Notes: generated by a model not told the origin, from the sequence alone. Shown: positions 54,214 to 64,000, counted from the stretch's first letter. The stretch is 64,000 bases of DNA from Brachyspira innocens ATCC 29796 (GCF_000384655.1 NZ_ARQI01000117.1:1-64000), one strand, 5' to 3'. Made by a program: numbers and translations.

Positions 54214-55683
54214 ATGAAGAAAACATATAAATTGATTTTATTATCAATGCTATTTTTAATTTCATGTAATAATCAATTTAATCCAAGATACTATTATAAT
54301 AAAAAACTTTTAAGCACAAAACCCGACAATGGAACAAGTTCAGATTTGGGAGAAGATGAAGATATCAGTCCAGAAAATGATCCTTTTAATCCTAATAATG
54401 GGGAGTGGAATCATATAGACTATATTTTTAATGGAAATATTATAAAAGACTGGTTTTTAAAAGTTAGTTTTACAAGCGGTAATGTTCCAGAATATCAATT
54501 TTTTAATGCAAATGACAGCAGAGTATGGCTAAATGGAGATGAAAGTAAAAATGAAAAATATTTTGATGCCTCTAATGACGGAAATAAAGTTACATCTCCA
54601 ATGCAAGTGTCTATAAATCCTTTAAAAATATTCAGGTATGACTATAAAAACCCATTAGCAGATCCTAACTCACAATATAATTTATCAGACAGAATGAAAA
54701 GATTCTTATTTATAAAAATAGAAGGAAAAGCTATTATAGATTTAAATCAATATCTGATAGCAATAGATACATACTCAAAGTTTATATTCGCATATGCTAA
54801 AATAACAAAAACAGCCAATGCTCCGTTAGTAGGCACTCCATACCCAGTTCTTTTTGAAGCTATAGAAAACTTTGAAGAAAAGAGAAAATTTTATGAATAT
54901 GATCCTATAGGTTTTGTAAAAGAAGACGGGGAAGTAGTACTTTATCAGGAATATAAAAATGAAATGGCATTAGGTGCTACAAAATATGTTCCTTCCGTTC
55001 ATAAAAATGACGGAAAAATAAGAGATACGGCAAAACATGATTTTAATAGTCCAGGACGTTCTCCATATTTGAATGTCAAAGAAGAAGACAGCAGAGCTTC
55101 AATTATTGTAGAATCAAAATCTGTAAAAAATATAAGTATGAAAAGCTATTCAAACCCTTGGGGATTTGGAGGATATAATCTAAAAAATGAGGCTTATTTA
55201 GTATATGCTTTGAGAGCCGCTATTTATGAAGATAATTCAAGTATAAACTATACTATGCTTGGAAACTACGGAGAAGGAAAAGAACTATCTATAGGTGCTA
55301 CTGCAGGAAGTATAATAACTATAGGAAATGATAAAAGTATAAACTGTGAGGCAAATACAAAATATGCCGTAACTGATATGAAAAATATAGATATTAATAT
55401 TATACTAGACAGTCAGTTCATAAAATATAATTGGCTTCTTGGATTTCCTGATTATGGAAATACTGTAACAAAATTATCCTCATATGATGACAGCAAATTA
55501 AAAATAAATTATGATGGTAAAAAATTTAAAGTATATGAAACTCTAAGTTCTGTAATTTCTTGTACTCCTAATGAATTTACTATAGAAAAAGGACAAGCAC
55601 AAGATATAGTTATAAAATATCATAACAATAATGATAACAGAGATGAAGAATGGGAAGTAACGTATAATATAAAAATTGAATAA
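54214..55683 (+). CDS. Lipoprotein with paralogue at 35195
   Basis: Function not recognised. The 489-aa lipoprotein has lipobox LFLISC (Cys18). A Pro/Asp/Asn-rich linker is followed by a domain (about 70-270) that matches the exported protein at 35195 (KDWFLKVSFTSGNVPEYQF, MKRFLFIKIEGK, FYEYDPIGFVKEDGEVVLY). Further C-terminal are beta-rich segments (about 290-480) with no known family. The final 25 residues (EKGQAQDIVIKYHNNNDNRDEEWEV) suggest an Ig-like or cadherin-like strand set. The start is the ATG after six codons of an earlier TTG frame; the Shine-Dalgarno is weak for either. Confidence 0.75.
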   Translation: MKKTYKLILLSMLFLISCNNQFNPRYYYNKKLLSTKPDNGTSSDLGEDEDISPENDPFNPNNGEWNHIDYIFNGNIIKDWFLKVSFTSGNVPEYQFFNANDSRVWLNGDESKNEKYFDASNDGNKVTSPMQVSINPLKIFRYDYKNPLADPNSQYNLSDRMKRFLFIKIEGKAIIDLNQYLIAIDTYSKFIFAYAKITKTANAPLVGTPYPVLFEAIENFEEKRKFYEYDPIGFVKEDGEVVLYQEYKNEMALGATKYVPSVHKNDGKIRDTAKHDFNSPGRSPYLNVKEEDSRASIIVESKSVKNISMKSYSNPWGFGGYNLKNEAYLVYALRAAIYEDNSSINYTMLGNYGEGKELSIGATAGSIITIGNDKSINCEANTKYAVTDMKNIDINIILDSQFIKYNWLLGFPDYGNTVTKLSSYDDSKLKINYDGKKFKVYETLSSVISCTPNEFTIEKGQAQDIVIKYHNNNDNRDEEWEVTYNIKIE

Positions 55684-55786
55684 TAACAAAGTTTATACAA
55701 TCTTTTTATTATAGGCTATTGCTATTTAATAGAATATTATTTATATTTATATATTTATATGGAAAATATTTTACGGTAAAAATATC

Positions 55787-58700
55787 ATGTACAGCAGCGA
55801 AATAATATCAGACATATTAATAGAAAGATTTACTAAAAGCGAAGAATATTTAAATTTCAATATAGAAAACACAAAAAGTATAACATGCCTTAAAGGAGGA
55901 AGCGATGCATTATTATTTGCATCACTTTTTCAAAAAAACAGTATTTTAATAATAAAAGAAAATGAAAGCGAGGCGATGCTTCTTAGCCAGTCATTAAACT
56001 TTTATAACATACCTAATTATTATTTTCCAGATTATGATACAGTACCTTTTACAAAAATGTCTCCTATAACCGATATAGCTCAGGAGAGAATAAATATTTT
56101 ATACAGATTAATAAATAAAGAGCATTGTATTATAATAACAACCATAAACGCTATAACAAGAAAAATAGCAAACATAGAAGACCTTAAAAAACTTTATATA
56201 GAACTTCATATAGGCGACAAACTAGATTTGGATAATTTAAGATTAAAATTATATGATTTGGGATATGTTATAGAAAGAGAAGTTGCTGAAAAGGGTACTG
56301 CATCTGTTAGAGGAAGTATTGTAGATATATTTTCTGTAGAATATGATAACCCTATAAGAATAGAAATGTTTGATGATGAGATTGAAAGTATAAGGTTATT
56401 TAATATAGAAGACGGAAGATCATTTAAAAGTATTGACAATATAATAATTTATCCAGTACGTGAAGTTGTTTACAGCGATGAAGATGTAGAAGCTTTTTTA
56501 AATAAAAATAATACAGAAGATGAAATTAAAGATAATATAATTAAGAGAAAATATTTTGCGGGAAGTGAGAATCTGCTTCCTATGTTTTATTCAAATCTAG
56601 AAACTATATTTGATTATTTTGATTACGGATATGTCTTTATAGATGATGCTCTAAAATTAAAAACAAAATTAATAACAATACTTGACACTATAAGAGAAAA
56701 TTTTAATGATATAGATAATATGTTTTCTCTAATAGGAGATATTGAAAAACTATATATTAATAATGATTATTTTAATGAAATAGTAAAAAAGTCAATTAAT
56801 ATATCGCCTTTTATAACAGACATTGATATATACAAATTTAATTTTTTAGAAGGTGTTTCTTTCAAATCAAGATTAACGGACTTTCTTGATTATGTTAAAG
56901 AATACAGAAAAAAAGATTATCTTATAATTCTATCTACTGGACATTATGATCAGGCTTTAAGATTCTATAAAATAATGCAGGATTTGTCGCCCATAATTAT
57001 AGCACCAGAGGAAGAAAAGAATAACGAGGAAGATACTAAAGAAGATTTTAATAAAAAAGAAGATAATGAAGAGAATAAAGAAAATAAATCAGAAATAAAA
57101 AATACTGAAAAAGAAAATCATAAAGAGATAATTTTAGAAGATAAAAACATTACATCAGAAGAAAACATATCGGAAGAAAAAGAAGACTATTCAAAAAATG
57201 AGAATAATTTTTATATTATAACGGCTCAGGCTTCTTCAGGATTTATAAAAGACAGCATAAAAACTATATTTATAGCAGACTGGGAAGTATTTGGAAGAAA
57301 AAGAAAAAAGGTAAGAAAGATACCTAAAGTCAATAAAAACCTAATAGAAACATTTGTTGATTTGAATGTAGGAGACTATGCTGTACATGTCAATTATGGT
57401 ATAGGAAAGTATTTAGGATTAACAAGAAAATTATCTAACGGAAAAGAGAAAGACTATATCACTTTGGAATATGCTAAGGGGGATAAATTATATATACCCG
57501 TTGAGCAGATGAACTTTGTACAGAAATATATATCTGGTCATGGAGAAGCTCCTAAATTAACTCAGCTTGGAGGAAGTGCTTGGGATAAGATAAAAAGCAA
57601 GGCAAGAGAAGATGCACTAGCTACTGCAAGAGAATTGATAAAACTTTATGCTATAAGGTCTAATATACAGGGAAATGTTTATGGTGCTGATACTCAGTGG
57701 CAGGACGACTTTGAGGCTTCATTTAAATATGAAGAAACTGTTGACCAATTAAGGGCTATAAATGATATAAAAGAAGATATGGAAAGCGGCAAGATGATGG
57801 ATAGGCTTGTATGCGGAGATGTGGGATTTGGTAAAACAGAGGTGGCATTCAGAGCGGTATTTAAAGCTATAATGGCTGGTAAGCAATGTGCCATACTATG
57901 CCCTACTACTATACTTTCACAGCAGCATTACAACAACGCCAAAAAAAGATTTGAAGATTTTCCTATACGTATAGAAGTTTTAAATAGATTTGTTACAAGT
58001 AAGCAGGCTAAAAGAAATAAAGAATTATTAAAAACAGGTTCCTGCGATTTGATAGTAGGCACACATATGCTTTTATCTAATGATATAGAGTTTAAAAATT
58101 TAGGGCTTATAGTTATAGATGAAGAGCAGCGTTTTGGAGTTAAGCATAAAGAGGCTTTAAAAAGATTAAGATTAGAAACAGATGTCCTCACACTTTCGGC
58201 TACTCCTATACCTAGAACATTAAATATGGCTTTAACTGGAATAAGAGATATAAGCATAATAGAAACTCCTCCTCTAAACAGAATACCAGTAAAAACTTTT
58301 GTTACAGAGTTCAGCGAAGAGGCAGTTGTAAATGCAATAGAGAGAGAGCTTAAAAGAGAAGGTCAGGTATTTTATCTATACAATAGAATAGACACTATAG
58401 AATCATTCGCATTGATGATAAAAAAACTATGTCCTAAAGCACGTATATGCGTAGCACATGGAAGAATGACTGGTCATCAGTTAGAAAAAATAATGGAAGA
58501 TTTTATTAATCATAAATATGATATTTTAGTTTCAACTACAATAATAGAAAACGGAATAGACATACCTAATGCCAACACCATATTAATAGATAATGCCAAT
58601 AGATTAGGTCTATCAGAACTTTATCAGTTAAGGGGACGTGTAGGAAGAAGCGATAGAGAGGCTTATGCTTATATGTTTTATCCTAGCGATTTGGCATTAA

Positions 58701-59533
58701 CAGAAGTTGCTTATAAAAGACTGGAAGCTATATCAGAACATACAGATTTAGGAGCTGGTTTTAAAATAGCTATGCGTGATTTAGAGATTAGAGGTGCCGG
58801 TAATATATTAGGAAAAGAGCAGTCTGGTATGATATATCAGGTTGGTTATGAACTTTATACTCAAATGCTTGAAGAGGCTACAAATGAATATAAAGGAGAA
58901 ATTAAAGAAGTTACATTCGATACAGTAATAGATTTAAAGCATAATCTATTTATACCAGATTCTTATATAGCAGATTCAAAAGAAAAAATATCAGCATACA
59001 AACTTATAATGCGTTCTCAGGATAATGAAGATATTGACTATGCTAAAGATTATATGATTGATAAATACGGAAAAATCCCTAAAGAATTGGAAGATATTTT
59101 TGATATAGCAAGACTTAAAGTAATATTAAAAAGAGTAAGAGTATTATCAGTAATTGAAGGTCAGTATAATATATATTTAAAACTTGATAAATATTCTAAA
59201 ATAGACACTAATAAACTTATAAATCTTATAAACACAAAAAACTCTGGAGTATATTTTGATAAAGATAATCTCAATCAATTAATAATACCAGTTATAAATG
59301 AAAAAGAAAATAATCTTGATTGGAAAATAGAAAAAATAAAAAACACTATACTTGAAATAGAAAGTGATAAAATTAATGAAATAGAAAATAATGAAGATAT
59401 AAAAGATGAAAATAATCAAAATAATATGAGTATTACAGAAGCCAATTTCAAAAATAATAAAAGCAGTAAAAAAAGAACTTATGTTAGAAGAAGTAAATCT
59501 CCGAAATTAATAAAGATTAATAAAGATAAATAA
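55787..59533 (+). CDS. mfd: Transcription-repair coupling factor Mfd
   Basis: Mfd releases stalled RNA polymerase and recruits UvrA. The 1248-aa protein has N-terminal UvrB-like domains (YYFPDYDTVPFTKMSP, EREVAEKGTASVRGSIVDIF). The RNA-polymerase-interaction domain is at about 525-590 (LNVGDYAVHVNYGIGKYLG). The RecG-like motor has Walker A GDVGFGKTE near 677, DEEQ at about 777 and GRVGRSDREAYAY. The TRCF C-terminal domain is followed by an extra basic, Ser/Lys-rich tail. Between about 405 and 475 there is a Glu/Lys/Asn-rich low-complexity insertion that does not belong to the usual fold. It is monocistronic, with no clear terminator. Confidence 0.96.
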   Translation: MYSSEIISDILIERFTKSEEYLNFNIENTKSITCLKGGSDALLFASLFQKNSILIIKENESEAMLLSQSLNFYNIPNYYFPDYDTVPFTKMSPITDIAQERINILYRLINKEHCIIITTINAITRKIANIEDLKKLYIELHIGDKLDLDNLRLKLYDLGYVIEREVAEKGTASVRGSIVDIFSVEYDNPIRIEMFDDEIESIRLFNIEDGRSFKSIDNIIIYPVREVVYSDEDVEAFLNKNNTEDEIKDNIIKRKYFAGSENLLPMFYSNLETIFDYFDYGYVFIDDALKLKTKLITILDTIRENFNDIDNMFSLIGDIEKLYINNDYFNEIVKKSINISPFITDIDIYKFNFLEGVSFKSRLTDFLDYVKEYRKKDYLIILSTGHYDQALRFYKIMQDLSPIIIAPEEEKNNEEDTKEDFNKKEDNEENKENKSEIKNTEKENHKEIILEDKNITSEENISEEKEDYSKNENNFYIITAQASSGFIKDSIKTIFIADWEVFGRKRKKVRKIPKVNKNLIETFVDLNVGDYAVHVNYGIGKYLGLTRKLSNGKEKDYITLEYAKGDKLYIPVEQMNFVQKYISGHGEAPKLTQLGGSAWDKIKSKAREDALATARELIKLYAIRSNIQGNVYGADTQWQDDFEASFKYEETVDQLRAINDIKEDMESGKMMDRLVCGDVGFGKTEVAFRAVFKAIMAGKQCAILCPTTILSQQHYNNAKKRFEDFPIRIEVLNRFVTSKQAKRNKELLKTGSCDLIVGTHMLLSNDIEFKNLGLIVIDEEQRFGVKHKEALKRLRLETDVLTLSATPIPRTLNMALTGIRDISIIETPPLNRIPVKTFVTEFSEEAVVNAIERELKREGQVFYLYNRIDTIESFALMIKKLCPKARICVAHGRMTGHQLEKIMEDFINHKYDILVSTTIIENGIDIPNANTILIDNANRLGLSELYQLRGRVGRSDREAYAYMFYPSDLALTEVAYKRLEAISEHTDLGAGFKIAMRDLEIRGAGNILGKEQSGMIYQVGYELYTQMLEEATNEYKGEIKEVTFDTVIDLKHNLFIPDSYIADSKEKISAYKLIMRSQDNEDIDYAKDYMIDKYGKIPKELEDIFDIARLKVILKRVRVLSVIEGQYNIYLKLDKYSKIDTNKLINLINTKNSGVYFDKDNLNQLIIPVINEKENNLDWKIEKIKNTILEIESDKINEIENNEDIKDENNQNNMSITEANFKNNKSSKKRTYVRRSKSPKLIKINKDK

Positions 59534-59597
59534 TTGTGATTATGCAATATATTCAAAATATATTTTACTTTATTAAATAATTATATCTAGGTATATA

Positions 59598-60491
59598 TTA
59601 TTTTCTTTTCAAAGTTATTATAACGACTTCAGGGTATGCTAATAATCTAAAAGGCATAAGCACTGCCCCTATTCCAGAGGTTACATATACTTTCATCTTC
59701 CCATAATTCATAATACCGTAAATTACTGGAAAATGTGGATATTCTTTATTTTTATTTAAACCTTCCCAAACCCACATAGGAAGAAAACTTATTTGAAGCC
59801 CATGAGTATGACCCGATAAAAACAAATCTATAAATTCGGTGTATCCTTTATCTTTCGCCATTTTTAAAGGTATATTTGGTTCATGTGATAATAATATATG
59901 AAAATCATTTGATTTAACATTTTTAGTTGCTGCTTCAAAATCAACATTATCAGTTAAAAAATCTCCAACACCTCCTATAGATATATATTCTCCCATTTCA
60001 TTTGTTATAAATAAAATACTATTATCCATAACATTAAATCCGTTTGAATATAGAGCATTTGAAACATCAGAAGTACTTTCCCAATTATCATGATTGCCTA
60101 ATACAGCATACTTTCCATATTTTGCTTCCAAGCCTTTTATACCGTTAGCAAATTTCTTTGTATTTTCTTCATCATAATGACTGAACTTATGAGGGGCACT
60201 GTAAATATAATCGCCTGCAAATAATATTATATCAGGGTTTTCATTGGTTATCAAAGCAGACATATTCTTTACATGACTTTCAGGTATATAAAGCCCTGCA
60301 TGCATATCGGCTGCCAAAGCAATTTTTGTATTATCAAAACTCTCTGGCAGATCTTCAAACTCTAATGTAATATATCTTACTCTCAAAGAATGTGCTGTTT
60401 TATACATATACAAAGTTATACAAATAAATAATACTACAACAATTAAAAATATTATCTTATTTCTCTTTGATATTTTTTGTAAAAAATTCAT
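59598..60491 (-). CDS. Membrane-anchored calcineurin-like phosphoesterase
   Basis: The 297-aa protein has an N-terminal membrane anchor (about 12-30) and a calcineurin-like metallophosphoesterase domain of the YkuE/LpxG-like type. Metal motifs are LAADMHAG, LFAGDYIYS, VLGNHDNW, LLSHEPNI and LSGHTHGLQ. The first motif has D-M-H where D-x-H is the family rule. Related enzymes cleave UDP-diacylglucosamine or membrane pyrophosphates; the substrate here is unknown. AAGGA lies before the ATG. It lies 18 bp downstream of the FtsX-type permease gene and is probably co-transcribed with it. Confidence 0.82.
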   Translation of the reverse strand: MNFLQKISKRNKIIFLIVVVLFICITLYMYKTAHSLRVRYITLEFEDLPESFDNTKIALAADMHAGLYIPESHVKNMSALITNENPDIILFAGDYIYSAPHKFSHYDEENTKKFANGIKGLEAKYGKYAVLGNHDNWESTSDVSNALYSNGFNVMDNSILFITNEMGEYISIGGVGDFLTDNVDFEAATKNVKSNDFHILLSHEPNIPLKMAKDKGYTEFIDLFLSGHTHGLQISFLPMWVWEGLNKNKEYPHFPVIYGIMNYGKMKVYVTSGIGAVLMPFRLLAYPEVVIITLKRK

Positions 60492-60509
60492 TTTTAATCC
60501 TTAAACTCA

Positions 60510-62570
60510 TTATATATTATTATAATTAGATACCAAAATAGATAATAAAAACGATAGTACAACTATAGATATACTAAATAATAAAAACTTCAAACTAAAA
60601 GGAATAAGTATAAATATAATCAATACAGATACTATAATAGAAGATAGTAAAGACACTAAATATAATATATTTAATAATACCTTTTTATACCAGCCCATTA
60701 TAAATTTAGATAAACGTCTGTTAAAAATAGATAGTATTGATGAGGACAGCAAAGACAAAATAAATGCTAAAGATATTATAAATAAAATAATCACATTTTT
60801 ATCCAAGATACTATGTTCTGTATAATACTCTTCGTTTGCAGATACCGCACTCAAATTATTACTATTCACAAAATCACTTTTGGCTAAAAGAGAATATATA
60901 TTATCATTATCAGAAAAAACTATTATACTTTCATTATATGGAGATTTGTCGCCTTCTTTCAAATATATAAAACTATTCATAGCAGTGATGTCTCCTATAA
61001 TATCATAATTTCTATCTTTCAAATCATATATACCGCTCACATAAAAATATCCTGTCTCAAGCCAGCCTCTTGAAGCTTTTGCTATCAATGACAAAGCATC
61101 TCCTATTTTTAAGTTTAGATATTTGGCTAAATCTTTTCCTATGATGATTTCTCTTTTAGGACTTTCAAATATTTCTCCTTCTATTATGATATTAGATATG
61201 CTAAGTCCGCTTTCTAATATATTTTTTTCATAAGTATATACTCTTGAAGCTATACTTCCAGTTCTTATAACTACGCCAACTGGAAAATTAATTGCTCTTT
61301 CAATTTCTGCATATCTGTCATATGATTCTATCTCTCTATAGAGCATATTGTATATATTATCATCTACAGAACCTTTAAATAAAAACGTATTTTCTGATGT
61401 ATTATCCTTTACTATCCTCACAATACTTTCTAATTTTTTATTATTAGAAATATCATTTGTAAATGAGAGAAATGACAAATATAATAATATAAAAGCCAAG
61501 GCATAAGTAAATGATAAAGCTATTACTATAAGCAAATTTTTGTTTTTATTATAATTCTCTTCTTTTATTATAAATAGATTCTCTAAAATACTATATTTCA
61601 AATTAGCAGATAAAACTGATAATATATTTACAGCAAGCATACAGGCATATATATAATTAAATATAAAGTCTGTTTTATAATACAGCTTTAAAATAATAAA
61701 ATATATAATAAATGATATTATAAAACCAATAAAAGAAAATAATACTTTGCTTTTTAATAATATTTTATATGTGCGTACTGTATATGAATTAATAAATAAA
61801 AATACTGAAAACAATACGAATAAATACACTAATAATATATAAATATTAATTATTTTATTATCTTCATTGATATTATAATTTTCTCCTAAAATATCACTTT
61901 TTGAGTATATATAAAAATCATCTCCGAAAATAGTTTTAATATCATTATCATAATTACTCAAATCACTTATATTTTTTTTAACATAAACTTCAGTTGCAGT
62001 ATTTTCCATTCCTATAAAATTATTCAAATTATCAATATCTATTAAAGCATAGTTATAATCTAGTTTTTCTGATATTTCTATAACAGTATATTCTTCAGCA
62101 TTATAATGACCTGTTTTTGTTATGAGTTTTAATATAACAGTATCATTAGTATTAACATCTAAAACCGAAGCTATTGATTTACTTATTATTATAGAATTAT
62201 TTGAATCAAAATTTTCTGCTGTTTCATTCTTTAATATATCAAAAACTTCATTATCGTTTTTTATATCAATACCATTTATAACAATCTCTTCTTCGCCTAT
62301 ATATGATATAAGACTAGCACGATATTTTAGTCTTGCAGTTATAGGACTTGATTTAAATACTTCTTTTAATTTATTCACCTTATCTTTATAATCATATATA
62401 TAGTACTCATCTAAAGCATAGTCTCTTGAGTTTTTATAATTTGTATTCATTATATTAATATAGCTCAAAGATGTATCAGTGTCTTTATTAGTAGAATAAT
62501 TTATAGTTAAAAATGCCGTTAAAGTTATTATTATAGATACTATTAATGTTAATATATTACTCTTTATCAT
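60510..62570 (-). CDS. FtsX-type (MacB/LolE-like) ABC permease
   Basis: The 686-aa protein has an N-terminal membrane segment (about 7-25), then a large extracytoplasmic part (about 30-240). A four-to-six-helix central bundle lies at about 245-375 and a second extracytoplasmic part at about 380-590 (GREIIIGKDLAKYLNLKIGD is typical of MacB-like periplasmic domains). Two to three C-terminal helices follow. This is the double-FtsX layout of lipoprotein or antimicrobial-peptide ABC permeases. No ATPase gene lies in the window next to it, so the partner must be encoded elsewhere. The neighbouring phosphoesterase gene follows by 18 bp. Confidence 0.75.
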   Translation of the reverse strand: MIKSNILTLIVSIIITLTAFLTINYSTNKDTDTSLSYINIMNTNYKNSRDYALDEYYIYDYKDKVNKLKEVFKSSPITARLKYRASLISYIGEEEIVINGIDIKNDNEVFDILKNETAENFDSNNSIIISKSIASVLDVNTNDTVILKLITKTGHYNAEEYTVIEISEKLDYNYALIDIDNLNNFIGMENTATEVYVKKNISDLSNYDNDIKTIFGDDFYIYSKSDILGENYNINEDNKIINIYILLVYLFVLFSVFLFINSYTVRTYKILLKSKVLFSFIGFIISFIIYFIILKLYYKTDFIFNYIYACMLAVNILSVLSANLKYSILENLFIIKEENYNKNKNLLIVIALSFTYALAFILLYLSFLSFTNDISNNKKLESIVRIVKDNTSENTFLFKGSVDDNIYNMLYREIESYDRYAEIERAINFPVGVVIRTGSIASRVYTYEKNILESGLSISNIIIEGEIFESPKREIIIGKDLAKYLNLKIGDALSLIAKASRGWLETGYFYVSGIYDLKDRNYDIIGDITAMNSFIYLKEGDKSPYNESIIVFSDNDNIYSLLAKSDFVNSNNLSAVSANEEYYTEHSILDKNVIILFIISLAFILSLLSSSILSIFNRRLSKFIMGWYKKVLLNILYLVSLLSSIIVSVLIIFILIPFSLKFLLFSISIVVLSFLLSILVSNYNNI

Positions 62571-62689
62571 AATTTACCTATTATCCAATACAAAAATTAT
62601 TTAATTTTTATGATTATATCTTAATAAGCATTTTTGTAAATAGTAAATATTATTTTTTGATAATGATATATTTTTTGATAAAAAACAAA

Positions 62690-63067
62690 TTATAATAATG
62701 AAGAAGCCCTATTAGTATCAAACAATATAATTTTTGTAACTATAAAAAATGTTTCTGTAGTATTTTTTTCTCTGCCTTCTCTCTCTTCTAAATATCCCTC
62801 AGCCTTGAGATAAACCTTTGTAGGACCTTCAAAATTAAAACTTAAAAACTCTCTTTCAAGATTATAATATTCTCCTTCAGCTGGAATCTGATAATTACTT
62901 GAAGAAGCATAATCAATAAAATATGATGAGCCTGTGAGACATATAAAATCTCCCTCAAATACTTTATATTCTCTTGGTTTATTATTTAATTTTGAATTAT
63001 TTTTATTACTGCAATTACTAAAAGAAAATAAAAGAGTAACAATAAAAACAAAATAAACTATTTTCAT
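62690..63067 (-). CDS. Small lipoprotein of unknown function
   Basis: Function not recognised. The 125-aa protein has a signal peptide with a lipobox-like end (LFSFSNC, Cys20), then a polar Asn/Lys-rich linker. The remaining beta-rich stretch includes FEGDFICLTGSSYFIDY, then EGPTKVYLKAEGYLEE. AAAGGA precedes the ATG. The 119-bp gap to the permease gene downstream and the terminator upstream suggest it is transcribed alone. Confidence 0.7.
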   Translation of the reverse strand: MKIVYFVFIVTLLFSFSNCSNKNNSKLNNKPREYKVFEGDFICLTGSSYFIDYASSSNYQIPAEGEYYNLEREFLSFNFEGPTKVYLKAEGYLEEREGREKNTTETFFIVTKIILFDTNRASSLL

Positions 63068-63126
63068 TTTTTATCCTTTTCATATTTTAATGCTGCTTTA
63101 TTATATATAAAACATATTAGTAATAA

Positions 63127-63157
63127 AAAAGGAATACCAAAAAATGATATTCCTTTT
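63127..63157 (-). terminator. Terminator of lysS
   Basis: AAAAGGAATA pairs with TATTCCTTTT (10 bp) around an A-rich loop. On the minus strand it ends in CCTTTTTTATT. It lies about 26 bp after the lysS stop codon. Confidence 0.85.
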
Positions 63158-63182
63158 AATTATTTTTAATAGCAATCTATTA

Positions 63183-64000
63183 TTACTGATCTGATTTTCT
63201 CATTTGAGGGAAAAGAATAGTATCTCTAATACTAGCAGCATTCAAGAATAGTATAGCCATTCTATCAATACCTATTCCAAGTCCGCCTGTAGGAGGAAGT
63301 CCGTATTCCAAAGCATTAATGTAATCTAAATCCATATCCATAGTTTCGTCTTCGCCTCTTGCTTTCGCTTTTAGCTGTTCTTCAAAACGTTCTTTTTGAT
63401 CTATCGGATCATTAAGTTCGCTGAAACCGTTAGATAACTCCATTCCTCCTATAAATAGTTCATATCTTTCTGTAATATCAGGATTATCAGGATACGATTT
63501 TGAAAGAGGAGAAACTGCTTTAGGATAATTAATAACAAATGTAGGCTGTATTAATTTTTCTTCTACTCTGTCTTCAAATACAGCAACCATTACTTCCCAT
63601 TTTGTAGGTTTAGTTTTTGAAGTATCTATTTCTACACCTATTGATTTTGCTTTTTCTATTGCTTCATCATCTGAGTTTATTGCATTAAAATCAAGTCCAG
63701 AATGTTCTTTAACCAAATCTACCATAGGAACTCTTGCAAATGGAGGCTTAAAGTTAATCTCATAATCTTTATAAACTGAAGTATATTTACCATTTAATTT
63801 ATAGCACACTTTAGAGAAAACATCTTCTACCAATTCCATAACTTTATAAAAGTTAGCATATGCCATATACGCTTCCATCATAGTGAACTCTGGATTATGT
63901 CTTGTAGATATACCCTCATTGCGGAAATTTCTATTAAGTTCAAATACTCTGTCAAAACCGCCTACTACTAATCTTTTTAAATAAAGCTCTGGTGCTATTC
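63183..64000 (-). CDS. lysS: Lysyl-tRNA synthetase, class II (5' end outside window)
   Basis: The gene runs in from the right edge; about 271 C-terminal residues are present. Class II motif 2 is FRNEGISTRHNPEFTMMEAY and motif 3 is GLGIGIDRMAILFL. The C-terminal SIRDTILFPQMRK is typical of bacterial LysS. The reading frame stays open to position 64000 (ELYLKRLVVGGFDRVFELNRN), so the internal Met at 63881 is not the start. The enzyme charges tRNA-Lys in the cytoplasm. The missing N-terminal anticodon-binding domain must lie beyond the window. Confidence 0.96.
   Translation of the reverse strand, partial: IAPELYLKRLVVGGFDRVFELNRNFRNEGISTRHNPEFTMMEAYMAYANFYKVMELVEDVFSKVCYKLNGKYTSVYKDYEINFKPPFARVPMVDLVKEHSGLDFNAINSDDEAIEKAKSIGVEIDTSKTKPTKWEVMVAVFEDRVEEKLIQPTFVINYPKAVSPLSKSYPDNPDITERYELFIGGMELSNGFSELNDPIDQKERFEEQLKAKARGEDETMDMDLDYINALEYGLPPTGGLGIGIDRMAILFLNAASIRDTILFPQMRKSDQ

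Noticed and set aside
1-64000. CRISPR arrays, tRNA and rRNA genes
   Set aside because: No regularly spaced short direct repeats with unique spacers, no cloverleaf with a TTC loop, and no rRNA-like block were noticed. A tool-based scan could still find a tRNA I missed.

Overview
The window is low-GC DNA, about a quarter G+C by eye, from a spirochaete, most likely Brachyspira. Two genes point there: a core flagellin (FlaB) preceded by a sigma-28-type promoter, and a secreted protein whose N-terminus resembles the Brachyspira variable surface (Vsp) proteins. Many lipoproteins, ankyrin-repeat proteins and anaerobe-type genes (rubrerythrin, a 2-hydroxyacyl-CoA dehydratase/activase fusion) agree with this. 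Gene density is high, both strands are used, and no rRNA, tRNA or CRISPR array was seen.

Layout. 1-7.4 kb is an accessory block: about 200-bp hairpin repeats, three paralogous membrane-anchored proteins of unknown function, two small exported paralogues and a decayed YefM/YoeB-like toxin-antitoxin pair. 7.4-14.3 kb is metabolic: glmS, a GH57 glucanotransferase-like enzyme, a BioD-like ATPase, pgi and dcd. 14.6-17.6 kb carries two DUF2147 exported proteins and a carotenoid-desaturase-like flavoprotein. 17.8-20.7 kb is a compact three-gene unit: a small HTH protein, an OLD-family ATPase/TOPRIM nuclease and an 80-aa protein. Three operator-like palindromes spaced exactly 24 bp apart sit upstream, the last overlapping a near-consensus promoter. 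This is the best candidate for an undescribed regulated defence system. 20.9-28.9 kb holds a periplasmic rhodanese, a lipoprotein 5'-nucleotidase, a MATE transporter broken by one in-frame TGA, a SsuBC/TauBC-type ABC pair behind two META lipoproteins, and a zinc-type binding protein and ATPase with no permease. 29.4-41.1 kb carries the Vsp-like protein, parA, a GNAT gene, parB and a DUF4384 protein, then ymdB, rny, rubrerythrin and a cytidylate-kinase-like gene. 41.2-47.3 kb has a DUF2004/2262-like protein, an AlkD/HEAT protein that appears to start at CTG, flaB, a small Cys-rich HTH regulator and a 715-aa ankyrin protein. 47.6-64 kb holds the dehydratase/activase fusion, panD with unusual active-site residues, several exported proteins, mfd, a phosphoesterase, an FtsX-type permease and the 3' part of lysS.

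Two related families of short, non-coding, inverted-repeat-bounded elements (called A and B here) lie between genes at 214, 7065, 24512, 28958, 42462, 44822 and 47393. Their GC-rich cores fold into hairpins whose arms change in step between copies while the loops differ freely. This suggests selection on a folded nucleic acid.

Start codons were moved where a Shine-Dalgarno sequence or signal peptide argued for it (BioD-like, pgi, the desaturase, rhodanese, 5'-nucleotidase, GNAT, AlkD-like and two lipoproteins). All functional names rest on motifs read by eye; no database search was run.
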